From assembly GCA_028714855.1 (NCBI GenBank), contig JAQTLP010000002.1, positions 186,001 to 250,000 of the forward strand: a stretch of DNA of 64,000 nt, given 5' to 3'. The notes beneath the pieces are model-generated. The model was not told the DNA's origin and did no database searches. It saw only the letters and a program-made list of their open reading frames with translations. Of this stretch, positions 7,948 to 17,557 are shown piece after piece (within the stretch, counting starts at the first letter, position 1; the number at the start of each line of letters is the position of its first letter). A program made the translations under genes and the position numbers. The DNA comes from Phycisphaerae bacterium (GTDB lineage: Bacteria; Planctomycetota; Phycisphaerae; Sedimentisphaerales; Anaerobacaceae).

Positions 7948-9848
7948 GAAAAGTCTGCTATTTGTTATTTATTGTTTACTTTTTATTTGCTGCAGGTAAT
8001 GTAACAATCGCGGCGGAGGAAACTGCCGCTGCGGAACCGCCTGTGCTGAAAGCGGCCGAGATAATACAGCTCGGCGCAACCAACGCACCGGCAAAGAATG
8101 TTACTCTCGGCTCGACGGACCCCAAAAGCGGCTTTAAGTTCGAATTGGACCTGACCAGCAGGGGTGCGGCCATCAGCAAGGCCATCTTCAGCGAATTCGA
8201 TAACCGCGACCCTGACCCTGAGGAACGTAAGAAGCTGGTGATTCTTTCGCCGGTAAAACTGTCCGAGGAAAGAGAAGTACTGTCGATGGCGAATAAGGAG
8301 TTCGTGTTCGTTAAGCAGCAGATGCGGCTGCCATTGGACAAACTTCACTGGCAGAGCTTCGACGTCGAGAGCCTGCAGGACGGCTCACAAACAGCCCGCT
8401 TCGAGGCGACCATAAAAGCCGAAGACAGCGGTTCGCCGGTAATAAAACTAATTAAGAACTACAAGGTCGTTCCGAACAGCTACCTTCTGGATTGTGAGCT
8501 TACAATCGAAAACCTCTCCTCTACAGAGCAAAAAATTCGTTTTAATTTGATGGGGCCGGTTGGAATCGACAGAGAAGACGCCAGCAGAGACGATAAAAAA
8601 GTTGTGGCAGGTTTCAGAAATTCGCAAGGCGGGATAATCAGCGTAAGACTCGACGCCAACAAGCTCCGCAAGGCAAAAAGCCCCGAGGATAGACGCTTGA
8701 TGAAGCCCGGCGCCGATTTCCTCTGGACCGCTGCGGTCAATAAATATTTTGCCGCCATACTGGTCCCTATGCCGGATAAAGACAAGAATTTCTGTGACTG
8801 GGTAACAGACAAAGCAGGACGATTCTACAATCCGGATGGCCAGCCCGATACCGGCGATGAAACAGTTGGGGTCGAGTTGAAAATCGCGCCAAGCCAACTG
8901 GCAGCCGCCGGCTCGCCCGACAGCAACAGCACAAAAACGTATAGTTTCCAGCTTTATCTGGGGCCGAAGGATAAAAGCTTTTTCGATAAAAACGATATGT
9001 ATCGCAACCTGGGTTTTGTCCAGACGATAGATTTTATGAGCTGCTGCTGCCCTGCGGCAATTATACAACCTCTGGCCTTCGGAATATTGGCGATTATGAA
9101 ATGGATGTACGGCTTCATCCATAATTACGGCGTTGTCATTATCATATTGGTGTTCCTGATGCGGCTTGTTATGCATCCGGTTACCAAAAAAAGCCAGGTC
9201 TCGATGAGCAAGATGAGCAAACTTGCACCGAAATCTGAGGAGATAAAGAAAAAATATGCCAACGACAAGACCGAGCAGAACAAACAATTGATGGCCCTTT
9301 ACAAAGAGCATGGCGCCTCGCCGATAATGGGCATGCTGCCGATGCTTGTGCAGATGCCGATATGGATTGCATTATACAGTGCGATTTACGCCAGCATAGA
9401 CCTGCGGGGAGCAGCATTCCTGCCGTTCTGGATTACCGATCTTTCGGTGCCGGATGCCCTGGTCAGGTTTTCAACGGTAACAGTGCCGCTGCTTGGCTGG
9501 AAGATCAGTTCGTTCAATCTTCTGCCGATTTTGATGGGTATAGCATTTTACCTGCAGCAGAAGCTGATGCCTGCACAAACGACGGCGTCAACGCCGGAGG
9601 CCGCCCAGCAGCAAAAAATGATGATGATAATGCTGCCGGTGCTTTTCCCGCTGATGCTTTATTCGTCGCCTTCGGGGCTGAATCTTTACATAATGGCCAG
9701 CACCTTCGCCGGCGTCATTGAACAGTACGTTATCAAAAAACACATTCGCGAGAAGGAAGAGGCAGAATCACAAGGCCTGGTTGCCGTAACGAGCAAAACC
9801 GGCGGCAAAGTCAAAAAGAAAAAGCCTAAACCGTTTTTTAGAACATAG
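7944..9848 (+). CDS. yidC: Membrane protein insertase YidC
   Basis: Inserts and folds inner-membrane proteins, alone or with SecYEG. The 634-residue length and a large periplasmic domain (about 35-370) are of the Gram-negative type. An N-terminal hydrophobic segment (about 3-24) is followed by the periplasmic beta domain, then the conserved membrane core beginning at WMYGFIHNYGVVIIILVFLMRLVMHPVTKKSQVS, with the positively charged coiled hairpin (KMSKLAPKSEEIKKKY), three further membrane segments and a basic tail VKKKKPKPFF. The start overlaps the preceding phosphoesterase by four bases. mnmE follows after 11 bases, the common yidC-mnmE order, although rpmH and rnpA that usually precede yidC are not here. 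Confidence 0.96.
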   Translation: MRKVCYLLFIVYFLFAAGNVTIAAEETAAAEPPVLKAAEIIQLGATNAPAKNVTLGSTDPKSGFKFELDLTSRGAAISKAIFSEFDNRDPDPEERKKLVILSPVKLSEEREVLSMANKEFVFVKQQMRLPLDKLHWQSFDVESLQDGSQTARFEATIKAEDSGSPVIKLIKNYKVVPNSYLLDCELTIENLSSTEQKIRFNLMGPVGIDREDASRDDKKVVAGFRNSQGGIISVRLDANKLRKAKSPEDRRLMKPGADFLWTAAVNKYFAAILVPMPDKDKNFCDWVTDKAGRFYNPDGQPDTGDETVGVELKIAPSQLAAAGSPDSNSTKTYSFQLYLGPKDKSFFDKNDMYRNLGFVQTIDFMSCCCPAAIIQPLAFGILAIMKWMYGFIHNYGVVIIILVFLMRLVMHPVTKKSQVSMSKMSKLAPKSEEIKKKYANDKTEQNKQLMALYKEHGASPIMGMLPMLVQMPIWIALYSAIYASIDLRGAAFLPFWITDLSVPDALVRFSTVTVPLLGWKISSFNLLPILMGIAFYLQQKLMPAQTTASTPEAAQQQKMMMIMLPVLFPLMLYSSPSGLNLYIMASTFAGVIEQYVIKKHIREKEEAESQGLVAVTSKTGGKVKKKKPKPFFRT

Positions 9849-9859
9849 AATTCGGGACG

Positions 9860-11242
9860 ATGTATGCTATTGGGGACACTATCGTAGCTATCAGCTCTTC
9901 GCCTTTGGGGGAAAGGGCGATTGTTCGCATATCCGGCCCCGACGCTATAAAAAAAACAAATCAGATTTTCAGGCCGACTGTCTCGTCCACCGCCCAACAC
10001 CTGACGGCAGGCAGTGTAACTATCGATGACGAGTTGGAAATTGATGCGACGCTGTATTTATTCTTCTCCCCGTATTCCTATACTGGTGAGACTGTCGCCG
10101 AAATTCACCTCTATACAAACTCCTCTATAACAGGGGCCCTGGTGGAGGGCCTGCTGAATAAAGGTCTTCGAATGGCCGGGCCCGGCGAATTTACAGCAAG
10201 GGCATACCTTAATGGTAAAATCGACCTCGCCCAGGCGGAAGCTGTCAACGAAATCATCGTCAGCTCCAATAGATTTCAATTGGCCGCGGCCGAGAAGCTC
10301 CTTGGCGGCAGGCTGGCTGAAACAACGGAAAAAATCCGTTCGGCCCTGTTGGATTGTCTCACATTCATCGAAGCGGGATTGGATTTCAGCGGCGAAGATA
10401 TAGAATTGGACGCCGGTGAGGAAGCGATTCAGAAACTTTCTGCCGCAAAAAGCGAGCTTGAACAGCTGCTTGCAGGCAGCATCACTTGTGAATCGACGCT
10501 TGATTTGCCGTCTGTGGGAATCGCAGGCGCACCCAACGCCGGAAAAAGCAGTCTGCTCAATAAACTGACGGGCTGCGAGAGGAGCATCGTATCTGCGCAT
10601 CGCAAAACCACCAGGGACGTCTTAACCAGCATGCTGACCTTGAAGCACTGCCGATGCGTAATGTTCGATTGTGCGGGATTGGTTCCCGCCGCCGGGAACA
10701 TCCTTGATGAACTGGCGCAGGCAGCTGCCATCGAAGCGCTGCGAAATAGTTCTGCGGCGGTATTCTGCGTCGATGTATCGAAGGCGGACTGGGCCGAGGA
10801 TGTTTCTATTCGCAAACTGATATCGCCCAAAGTCCTGATACCGGTGGCGACAAAATGTGATTTGTTTTCAAAGGAAATGGTAGCTAATCGCATCGCAGGG
10901 CTGAACCAGCTATTCAATGCCGAATTTTTACCGACTTCTACAGAAACCGGCATCGGCATGGAACAGCTGCGCAATACAATCGATAAAAAACTAATCGAGC
11001 AAGCACTTGGCGACAATTGCGAGAAGGTATCCGGCGTCGCCCTTACCGCCCGGCACAAACAAGCGGTAACAGAGGCGATTGAGAACGTCGGCGAATCGAT
11101 AAATGAATTGAACGCCGGCAACGACGAAGTTGCCGCAATGCTGCTGCGGGCCGCTTACCAGAACATCTCCGACATCGAGCAGCAGCACGTAGATGAAGAG
11201 ATACTAGACAGAATCTTCTCCCGCTTCTGTATCGGCAAATAG
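9860..11242 (+). CDS. mnmE: tRNA uridine-5-carboxymethylaminomethyl modification GTPase MnmE
   Basis: With MnmG, it modifies the wobble uridine (U34) of certain tRNAs. The 460 residues comprise the N-terminal tetrahydrofolate-binding domain (1-118), a helical domain, the inserted G domain (about 215-375) and the invariant C-terminal FCIGK, whose Cys is essential. The G domain shows GAPNAGKSSLLN (G1), KTTRD (G2), DCAGL (G3) and TKCD (G4). G3 normally reads DTAG(I/L) and G4 NKxD, so the Cys and Thr substitutions are mild oddities. GGGACG precedes the ATG. It lies 11 bases after yidC, probably in the same transcript. Confidence 0.95.
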   Translation: MYAIGDTIVAISSSPLGERAIVRISGPDAIKKTNQIFRPTVSSTAQHLTAGSVTIDDELEIDATLYLFFSPYSYTGETVAEIHLYTNSSITGALVEGLLNKGLRMAGPGEFTARAYLNGKIDLAQAEAVNEIIVSSNRFQLAAAEKLLGGRLAETTEKIRSALLDCLTFIEAGLDFSGEDIELDAGEEAIQKLSAAKSELEQLLAGSITCESTLDLPSVGIAGAPNAGKSSLLNKLTGCERSIVSAHRKTTRDVLTSMLTLKHCRCVMFDCAGLVPAAGNILDELAQAAAIEALRNSSAAVFCVDVSKADWAEDVSIRKLISPKVLIPVATKCDLFSKEMVANRIAGLNQLFNAEFLPTSTETGIGMEQLRNTIDKKLIEQALGDNCEKVSGVALTARHKQAVTEAIENVGESINELNAGNDEVAAMLLRAAYQNISDIEQQHVDEEILDRIFSRFCIGK

Positions 11243-11278
11243 CTATCCCCAGCCTGTAAATACACCGCGATGTAACGA

Positions 11279-13117
11279 TTATGCAGTTTGGCGTTTGCGC
11301 TGGCCCAGCAGCACAATGTCTCGAATTGCCTCGACATCTTTCGCAGTGAGCCATCTTTTTTCAAAGTTAGGGTCCTGCACTATCTGTGCGATGGCGGAAA
11401 GCGAATAAAGATGAAAGTTCCGCTCGTCCCTGCTGCCTGCAATCACAAAAATCGCCTGCACCCGCCTGTGCGTATCCGAGAAAACGATGCCTTCTTTGCA
11501 GCGGGCGATAAGGACATCAAAGGCGTGTTCGCCTTCGATTACTATATGAGGTATCGCCAGACTATCGCTCAGAACGGTACTGCTTTCCTTTTCCCTGTCG
11601 GAAAGACGCTGATAAATATCCGTCTCCCGCACGCCGAGCCTGCCGGACAACTGCCCGGACGCAAGACGGAAGAACTCGTCAACGCTTACGGTCCTGTCTA
11701 TATCCAGAACGACACACCGCTCCGCTATGCGGTCGAATCTGTCCCGGACAATTTCGTCGCGATGCCTGATTATTTCTCTAAGCTCTTTTTGGAGCGAGTG
11801 GCTGGTAAGTTCCCGGGAAGTAACTCGTTCAATCAGATGAAGCAGGGCGTATTCCCTTTTTGTCCTGATTCGTCCGTAGAACCAGTACACGAAAGTGCCA
11901 GCAACAATGAGCAGGAGGCTGACAAACAGAGCTTCTTTCCCCATTTTAAGGATTATAAAGCAGAAGCCGATGATTCCCGCAATTTGCATCCAAGGATACA
12001 ACGGGACACGGAAGGTGGGGCGATAATTCTGAATACGGCTTTCGCGCAGGATTATAACGGACAGGCACGCAAGGATGTTCGTAAGGATCAGGACAACAGA
12101 AGCTGCTTCGACGAGAATCTCCAGTTTTAGAAACAGCGAAAAGATTATGAAGGCGGCAGTGACAATCAAGGCGTTTTGCGGCGTCCTGAAGCGAGGATTG
12201 ATTCTGCCGATTATTTCCGGCATCAATCCGTCGTTGCTGAGCGGCACCAGACTCCTGGCAGCCGTCATAATACCGGCGTTTGCTGTGGAAAGAAAGGCCA
12301 GGATGGCCGCGATTGCCAATGCAATCTTGCCCCAGTGGCCCATAAACACCTCTGCTCCGTCCGAGACAGGCATGAGCGAGTGGCTAAGTTTGTCGCCATC
12401 GAGAACGCCTACGGTGACAAAGACCATAAACGCGTAAAAGACGCTGACCACGAGCAAAGAAATTATCATGCCCAGAGGAATATCACGTGCCGGATTTTTT
12501 ATCTCCTCGGCGACACTGGCGATTTTCAAAAGTCCGGTGTAAGAAACAAACACGAAGCCGATCGTGAAAAACATACCCGAGAACCCGTGCGGGACGAAGG
12601 GTGTGAGGTTGTCGACCTTCACTTTCGGCAGGCCGACGAAAATGTACAGGAGCATAAAAGCAAGCAGACCGACGACAAGCACCACCTGAGTTCTGCCGGC
12701 TTCTTTGATACCAACAAGATTTATCCCCAGAAACAACAGGCAGAAGAATAAGGCAATGAGGTGTATATCGATATCCACAATCAGCCCGGTGAAAATCGAC
12801 ATACCCACAAGTGCAAACGCACTCTTCATTGCCAGTGCGAACCAGCTGAGCAGTCCCGCAACCGTGCCCACACCAGGCCCAAGACTGCGAATTATAGTGA
12901 AACAGTCACCGCCCGCTTTGGGCATAGCTGTCGTCATCTCAGCGATGCTAAGCATCCCCGGCAGCGACAAAAGACCCGCAAGAAAATAACAGACAATCAC
13001 GGAAGGCCCGGCTTTGGCGTAAGCCATACCCGGCAAAATGAATAGCCCCGAGCTAATCATCGCACCGGAGGCTATGCAGAAAACATCAAGCAGACTCAGC
13101 TCCTGTCTTAGCTTCAT
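11279..13117 (-). CDS. APC-family amino acid permease fused to a C-terminal PTS EIIA-type domain
   Basis: Residues 1-430 form an APC-superfamily transporter: about twelve hydrophobic segments, the GAMISSGLFILPG motif in TM1 and the conserved FFTIGFVFVSYTGLLKIASVAEEIKNPARDIP region in TM6-TM7. Residues about 465-610 look like a fructose/mannitol-type EIIA (PTS_EIIA_2) domain. The candidate phosphoacceptor is His524 in SLAIPHIVIE, and a second conserved His (569) sits in NFHLYSLSAIAQIV. No PTS EI, HPr or EIIBC genes are present. Transporter-EIIA fusions of this type are known in several phyla, but what phosphorylates the EIIA part and which solute is carried are unknown. Convergent with mnmE. 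Confidence 0.87.
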   Translation of the reverse strand: MKLRQELSLLDVFCIASGAMISSGLFILPGMAYAKAGPSVIVCYFLAGLLSLPGMLSIAEMTTAMPKAGGDCFTIIRSLGPGVGTVAGLLSWFALAMKSAFALVGMSIFTGLIVDIDIHLIALFFCLLFLGINLVGIKEAGRTQVVLVVGLLAFMLLYIFVGLPKVKVDNLTPFVPHGFSGMFFTIGFVFVSYTGLLKIASVAEEIKNPARDIPLGMIISLLVVSVFYAFMVFVTVGVLDGDKLSHSLMPVSDGAEVFMGHWGKIALAIAAILAFLSTANAGIMTAARSLVPLSNDGLMPEIIGRINPRFRTPQNALIVTAAFIIFSLFLKLEILVEAASVVLILTNILACLSVIILRESRIQNYRPTFRVPLYPWMQIAGIIGFCFIILKMGKEALFVSLLLIVAGTFVYWFYGRIRTKREYALLHLIERVTSRELTSHSLQKELREIIRHRDEIVRDRFDRIAERCVVLDIDRTVSVDEFFRLASGQLSGRLGVRETDIYQRLSDREKESSTVLSDSLAIPHIVIEGEHAFDVLIARCKEGIVFSDTHRRVQAIFVIAGSRDERNFHLYSLSAIAQIVQDPNFEKRWLTAKDVEAIRDIVLLGQRKRQTA

Positions 13118-13253
13118 AGTCCATTACCTCGGCTTTTCAGGCAAACTGTACGGATGATATGTTAATTTGTCCGGCCTGATTAGACAAGAGTTCATTTCGC
13201 AGCGTGTTGCGCGGCGGCGAGTAATACCAGATACAGGCAACGAAGACGACGGT

Positions 13254-15194
13254 TTATTTGTCTTTGGCCTCGAACTCCGCGTCGATTACGTCATCGCCGC
13301 CTTTTCGTTTGACCTCACCTTCGGGCGGAGGTTCGCTTTTGACACCGCCTTCTTTGCCCCCTGCGGAAGCGGCTTGTTTTTTGGCTGCTTCCTCATAGAG
13401 CACCTTGCCCAGTTCCTGGCCGGCAGTGCCGAGGTTTTCGATGGCCTTTTTTATGGCGTTGGCGTCTTCGCCTTTTATGGCTTCTTTCAAATTGTTAACC
13501 GCATTTTCGATTCCGCCGCGGGTTTCAGCAGAGACCTTGTCACCGTGCTCTTTGAGCGTCTTTTCTGTCGAGTAAATCAACTGGTCCGCCTGGTTCTTTA
13601 AGTCAACAACCTCTCTTTTTTGCTTATCTTCCCCAGCGTGGGCCTCGGCCTCTCTGGTCATCTTTTTAATCTCTTCTTCGCTCAGCCCTGAGCTGGATTT
13701 AATCTCAATTGACTGCTGCTTGCCCGTGCCGAGGTCTTTAGCGGAAACGTGCAAGATGCCGTTGGCGTCAATATCGAATGCGACCTCAATCTGCGGAATG
13801 CCCCGCGGGGCAGGCGGAATGTCGGCCAGCTGGAATCTGCCCAGCGTGCGATTGTCCCTGGCGAATTCCCTCTCGCCCTGCAGGACGTGAATATCGACGG
13901 TCGTCTGGCTGTCAGAAGCCGTCGAGAATATCTCTTTCTTGCTGGTGGGTATCGTCGTGTTGCGGTCAATCAGTTTTGTCATAACATTGCCCAATGTCTC
14001 AACCCCCAGCGAAAGCGGCGTTACGTCCAAAAGCAGAATGTCCTTCACGCCTGCGTCACCGGCCAGGACTGCTCCTTGCACTGCCGCGCCGAGCGCCACA
14101 ACCTCATCAGGATTAAGACTTCTGTTGGGCTCCTTATTGAAAATGCCCTTGGCGATATCATAAACCTTCGGAATTCTCGTGGATCCGCCGACAAACAATA
14201 CCTCTGCGATATCTTTTGGTGTAAGCTTGGCATCTTCCATCGCCTTGTAACACGGGCTTTTCAGCCGCTCGAATACCGGCTCGCAGAGCGATTCGAACTT
14301 GCTGCGGGTGAGCGTAATCTGCAAATGTTTTGGGCCTGAAGAATCCGCCGTGATAAACGGAAGGTTTACCGTGGCCTCAAGCTGCGTGCTCAGCTCGCAT
14401 TTTGCCTTCTCAGCCGCCTCTTTGAGCCGCTGATGCGCCATCGGGTCATTGCGAAGGTCGATGCCCTCGGTCTTTTTGAATTCGTCAGCTAAATAGTTTA
14501 TCAGCACCGCATCGAGGTCATCGCCGCCCAGGTGCGTGTCGCCGTTTGTGCTGAGAACCTCAAAGACATTGTCGCCGATATCGAGAATTGATACATCGAA
14601 CGTTCCGCCGCCGAAATCGAAAATGGCGACCTTTTCGTTCTTTTTCTTTTCCAGTCCGTAAGCCAGCGCAGCTGCCGTCGGCTCGTTGATAATCCGCTCG
14701 ACTTGCAGCCCCGCTATTTTGCCTGCGTCTTTCGTCGCCTGGCGCTGCGAATCATTAAAGTATGCGGGAACTGTGATAACTGCTCGTTCCACACTTTCGC
14801 CGAGATAATCTTCGGCGGTCTTTTTCAAATCCTGCAGAATCATCGCCGAAATCTCAGGCGGCGTGTATTCTTTGCCGCGGACGTTCACCTTGACTAATTC
14901 ATCCGGCCCGCCGGTGATTTTATAAGGGACAATCTTTTCCTCCGCGGCGACTTCTTTATGCCGTCGGCCCATAAAACGCTTAATTGAGAATACCGTGTTC
15001 TCGGGATTGGTTACCTGCTGGTGCTTGGCGATTTGCCCCACCAGCCGCTCACCTTTATCAGTGAAACCCACTACAGATGGGGTTAGTCGGCCGCCGGAGG
15101 AATTAATCAAAACCTTCGGCGAGCTGCCTTCCATCACGGCAACCACCGAAAGCGTTGTTCCTAAATCTATTCCGATTATTTTATTAGTAGCCAT
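13254..15194 (-). CDS. dnaK: Chaperone DnaK (Hsp70)
   Basis: ATP-dependent folding chaperone, normally working with DnaJ and GrpE (neither in this window). The 646 residues include the N-terminal phosphate loop [17 protein letters not shown], the phosphate-2 motif [14 protein letters not shown], the adenosine motif [13 protein letters not shown], the interdomain linker [15 protein letters not shown], the beta-sandwich substrate domain and the acidic C-terminus DVIDAEFE. The phosphate loop reads GTTLS where most DnaKs have GTTNS. AAAGGA lies eight bases before the ATG and a good sigma-70-type promoter is about 30 bases upstream. No CIRCE element is visible, so HrcA control is unlikely here. 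Confidence 0.97.
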   Translation of the reverse strand: MATNKIIGIDLGTTLSVVAVMEGSSPKVLINSSGGRLTPSVVGFTDKGERLVGQIAKHQQVTNPENTVFSIKRFMGRRHKEVAAEEKIVPYKITGGPDELVKVNVRGKEYTPPEISAMILQDLKKTAEDYLGESVERAVITVPAYFNDSQRQATKDAGKIAGLQVERIINEPTAAALAYGLEKKKNEKVAIFDFGGGTFDVSILDIGDNVFEVLSTNGDTHLGGDDLDAVLINYLADEFKKTEGIDLRNDPMAHQRLKEAAEKAKCELSTQLEATVNLPFITADSSGPKHLQITLTRSKFESLCEPVFERLKSPCYKAMEDAKLTPKDIAEVLFVGGSTRIPKVYDIAKGIFNKEPNRSLNPDEVVALGAAVQGAVLAGDAGVKDILLLDVTPLSLGVETLGNVMTKLIDRNTTIPTSKKEIFSTASDSQTTVDIHVLQGEREFARDNRTLGRFQLADIPPAPRGIPQIEVAFDIDANGILHVSAKDLGTGKQQSIEIKSSSGLSEEEIKKMTREAEAHAGEDKQKREVVDLKNQADQLIYSTEKTLKEHGDKVSAETRGGIENAVNNLKEAIKGEDANAIKKAIENLGTAGQELGKVLYEEAAKKQAASAGGKEGGVKSEPPPEGEVKRKGGDDVIDAEFEAKDK

Positions 15195-15226
15195 ATCGAA
15201 ATTCCTTTCGTTTTTCTATTCTCGTT

Positions 15227-15255
15227 ATATTAACGTGTAAGCACATCGCTGTAAA
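15227..15255 (-). promoter_or_regulatory. dnaK: dnaK promoter
   Basis: The minus strand carries TTTACA, a 17-base spacer and TAATAT, a near-consensus sigma-70 promoter about 33 bases before the dnaK start codon. No inverted repeat of the CIRCE type accompanies it. Confidence 0.6.
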
Positions 15256-15390
15256 TAAAATACGCAAAAGCCGTGCCAGCAGACCATACAATTGTAACTC
15301 CTGTCTATTTAAGTGGTTGCAGTTTTGGGGTTTATGCGACTATGCTCTTTTTATGCCATTTTGGCAGACGATAAGGTCTTGTGTCTGATG

Positions 15391-16515
15391 CTAACCGTTC
15401 AGTGCAGAACGGATTATTTTAGCTCTTAGAATGTCCCTGTGAGCGGCATCGAGCGTTTTCCCGCAGTTTAATTGCAGATGTGCCGGCTGAGTGAGCATAA
15501 ATAGCCGGTTTATGGTTGTAATGGATAAGCTGCCTGGTTTATCAACCTTGCCGCCGGCGGCGCTAATATCGCAAAGTTTCTTTATCGCAGGGGTTGAAAC
15601 ACCCATACGCTCGTGCATATTGATGCCCATCCGCAGATGGCTCAGCAAAAATAACGCCTCCTGAGAGCTTATCAACTGTGCGTTTCGCAGCAGCGCCATT
15701 GCACGGGATATTTTGTCGTCGAGGATGTCGGGCTCCTTCGAGAGCAGCTGTTTTCTCGCAGCATTTTCGTATCCGACAATTTCGGGGATGATAACGTTTT
15801 CAAATTGTGCAACGACCTCCGCCTCTGAGACGCCAAGCGATACCTGATTTGAAAGCTGATAAAAATCACCTGCCGCCTCGGTGCCTTCGCCGAACAGGCC
15901 TCGCACGGCCAGTCCCATATCTTTTGAGGCGTTCAGGAATTTCTCTATTTGGCCGGTCATCTTCAGCGCAGGCAGATGCAGCATCACCGAGACCCTTATA
16001 CCCGTGCCAAGATTGGTCGGACAGGCCGTCAGATACCCATAGCGCGGACTGAAGGCGTAATCTATCCTCTGCTCTATCATATCGTCGATGCGGTTTATCC
16101 GCTCGGCGCACTGTGCCAACTGCAGCCCGCCTTTCAGCGTCTGAATTCGCAGATGGTCCTCTTCGTTAATCATAGCGGTGAAAGATTCTCGCTGGGCGAT
16201 AACTGCTCCGCGAGGTCCTTTGCCGAAGGCGTGGTGCCGGCTGATTAGATGCCTTTCCACCAGCAGGTGTCTGTCCAGGACAGGGGTCTTGTCCACAGCC
16301 AGGTAGAAGATTTCATCGCCGAGCTCCAGTGACACCAGAATATCTCTCAGCTTCTTGAGTATCTCGGATTTTTCTGCGACGGTGCATCGGCTCAGGAATT
16401 TATACCCTGCTATGTTCCTGGCTAAACGAATCCGGGAGGATATGACTATCTCGGACAGCGGACCCGACCCGTTAAACCATTCGTTTATGTCCCCACTTAT
16501 ATCCGTCAGTTTCAT
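15391..16515 (-). CDS. mcsB: Protein arginine kinase McsB
   Basis: ATP:guanido phosphotransferase homologue that phosphorylates arginines on proteins, marking them for ClpCP degradation in Firmicutes. Family hallmarks are VISSRIRLARNIAGYKFL, SRHHAFGKGPRGAVIAQRES, INEEDHLRIQTLKGG with the nucleotide/guanidine-binding Glu-Asp-His, and TACPTNLGTGIRVSVMLHLPAL with the Cys of the guanidino-binding loop. The frame extends seven codons to a TTG at 16536; the ATG at 16515 is chosen, giving 374 residues, although neither start has a clear ribosome site. It follows mcsA by about 40 bases. No clpC or ctsR lies in the window. Confidence 0.93.
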   Translation of the reverse strand: MKLTDISGDINEWFNGSGPLSEIVISSRIRLARNIAGYKFLSRCTVAEKSEILKKLRDILVSLELGDEIFYLAVDKTPVLDRHLLVERHLISRHHAFGKGPRGAVIAQRESFTAMINEEDHLRIQTLKGGLQLAQCAERINRIDDMIEQRIDYAFSPRYGYLTACPTNLGTGIRVSVMLHLPALKMTGQIEKFLNASKDMGLAVRGLFGEGTEAAGDFYQLSNQVSLGVSEAEVVAQFENVIIPEIVGYENAARKQLLSKEPDILDDKISRAMALLRNAQLISSQEALFLLSHLRMGINMHERMGVSTPAIKKLCDISAAGGKVDKPGSLSITTINRLFMLTQPAHLQLNCGKTLDAAHRDILRAKIIRSALNG

Positions 16516-16555
16516 TTCTGTCTGATTAAACGGCAAATTAACAATTAACTAATTT

Positions 16556-17050
16556 CTATCCCTTCTGGCTTATTTCGTCCCGCAATTTGGCGGCCAGCTC
16601 ATAATCCTCGCTTTGCACCGCTGCTTCTAACTGCTGGCGAAGCGCAGCAAGCTTCATTTGCTTTTTCGTATCCTTCGGCGTTTTCGAGGGGACCTTGCCG
16701 CGGTGGACCGTTTTGCCGTCGTGGGCCTTTTCGATAAGAGGCAGCAGCGATTTCTCGAAAACTTCGTAGTCGTTCGGGCAGCCAAGGACAGCCTCTTTGG
16801 TGAATTGTGCCAGCGTAAAGCCGCAGTTCGGGCACGCCTTCTCCTGCTCGGCGCCGCCTAACATCTCGTCATCGGAAGGCTGGGTCGCAAGCAGGCCGCT
16901 GAGCAGTTCGTTTATAGAAAGCTGGCTCTTGACGGCTATGCCCTCTTCCTGCGCACAATGCTCGCAAAGATGCATCTCGCTGCGCACTCCGTCAGTTATC
17001 TCGGTTAAATGAATGGTTGCTTCTTTTTTTTGACAAACCTGGCACTGCAT
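16556..17050 (-). CDS. mcsA: McsA, activator of protein arginine kinase (UvrB/UvrC-motif protein)
   Basis: A 164-residue zinc-finger protein. It begins MQCQVCQKKEATIHL with CxxC, followed by LCEHCAQEEG (second CxxC) and ACPNCGF further on, and ends with a UVR motif (LRQQLEAAVQSEDYELAAKLRDEI). This is the McsA layout; McsA binds and stimulates McsB and helps recognise substrates. The gene directly precedes mcsB on the same strand. The ATG at 17050 has AAAGGG eleven bases upstream and an extended -10 promoter about 22 bases upstream. Confidence 0.93.
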   Translation of the reverse strand: MQCQVCQKKEATIHLTEITDGVRSEMHLCEHCAQEEGIAVKSQLSINELLSGLLATQPSDDEMLGGAEQEKACPNCGFTLAQFTKEAVLGCPNDYEVFEKSLLPLIEKAHDGKTVHRGKVPSKTPKDTKKQMKLAALRQQLEAAVQSEDYELAAKLRDEISQKG

Positions 17051-17071
17051 AGCAATAAACCCTTTTCAGAT

Positions 17072-17080
17072 ATTATACCA
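17072..17080 (-). promoter_or_regulatory. mcsAB promoter (extended -10)
   Basis: The minus strand reads TGGTATAAT, an extended -10, about 21 bases before the mcsA start. The -35 region (TGGTTA at 17 bp) is weak. Confidence 0.45.
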
Positions 17081-17189
17081 GAATTACACCTCGATAACCA
17101 TTAAATTCATAAGCCCCTCCTTGGATCAATTCGCGTAAACTGTTGAATATATATCGGCAAATCCAGAAAACCGCTGTAGGTGCAATTGT

Positions 17190-17555
17190 CTATTTGCTGA
17201 ATTTCGCAGAACAGCCCGGCTCCTCGGCAACCCTGACACTTCGCAATTTCACCCCGTTCGGCAGTTTCGGTTCGAGTTTATCGAATATATATTTCGCCAC
17301 GTTCTCCGCTGATGGATTGTTTCGCTGGAAATAATCAATCCTGTCAAGCTGAACATTATCGAACCCTGACGTTATTTCATCAACCTTCGCTTTGAGCTGC
17401 CCGAAATCCATAACCAGTCCCATACCATCAAGATTGTCGCCGCTGACCTTGGCGACAACCGCCCAGTTATGGTGGTGCAGCGGCTCTTTTGAACCGTCAG
17501 GCAGTGCCAACTGGTGCGATGCCCAAAAGCATGTTTCAAGTTTGATTGTGAACAT
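17190..17555 (-). CDS. 6-pyruvoyl-tetrahydropterin synthase family protein (QueD/PTPS-like)
   Basis: A 121-residue T-fold enzyme. Zinc ligands are visible as ASH (H14) and HHH (H27, H29) in EPLHHHNW, and a late Glu of the pterin pocket is in VAEEPGC. In QueD the catalytic Cys precedes the HGH motif (CxxxHGH). Here that region has E24-x-x-H27-x-H29 and no Cys, which resembles the PTPS-III subgroup that feeds folate synthesis from dihydroneopterin triphosphate. The only nearby Cys is C9, in the wrong place. Queuosine-type or folate-type activity is therefore open. It starts two bases after coaD ends, and no other pterin gene is nearby. Confidence 0.85.
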   Translation of the reverse strand: MFTIKLETCFWASHQLALPDGSKEPLHHHNWAVVAKVSGDNLDGMGLVMDFGQLKAKVDEITSGFDNVQLDRIDYFQRNNPSAENVAKYIFDKLEPKLPNGVKLRSVRVAEEPGCSAKFSK

Positions 17556-17557
17556 CT

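Noticed and set aside
8448-9311. 287-codon minus-strand frame opposite yidC
   Set aside because: Antisense shadow of yidC with no domain features.
15195-15390. CIRCE element before dnaK
   Set aside because: No TTAGCACTC-type inverted repeat is present in the gap; only a sigma-70-type promoter is seen.
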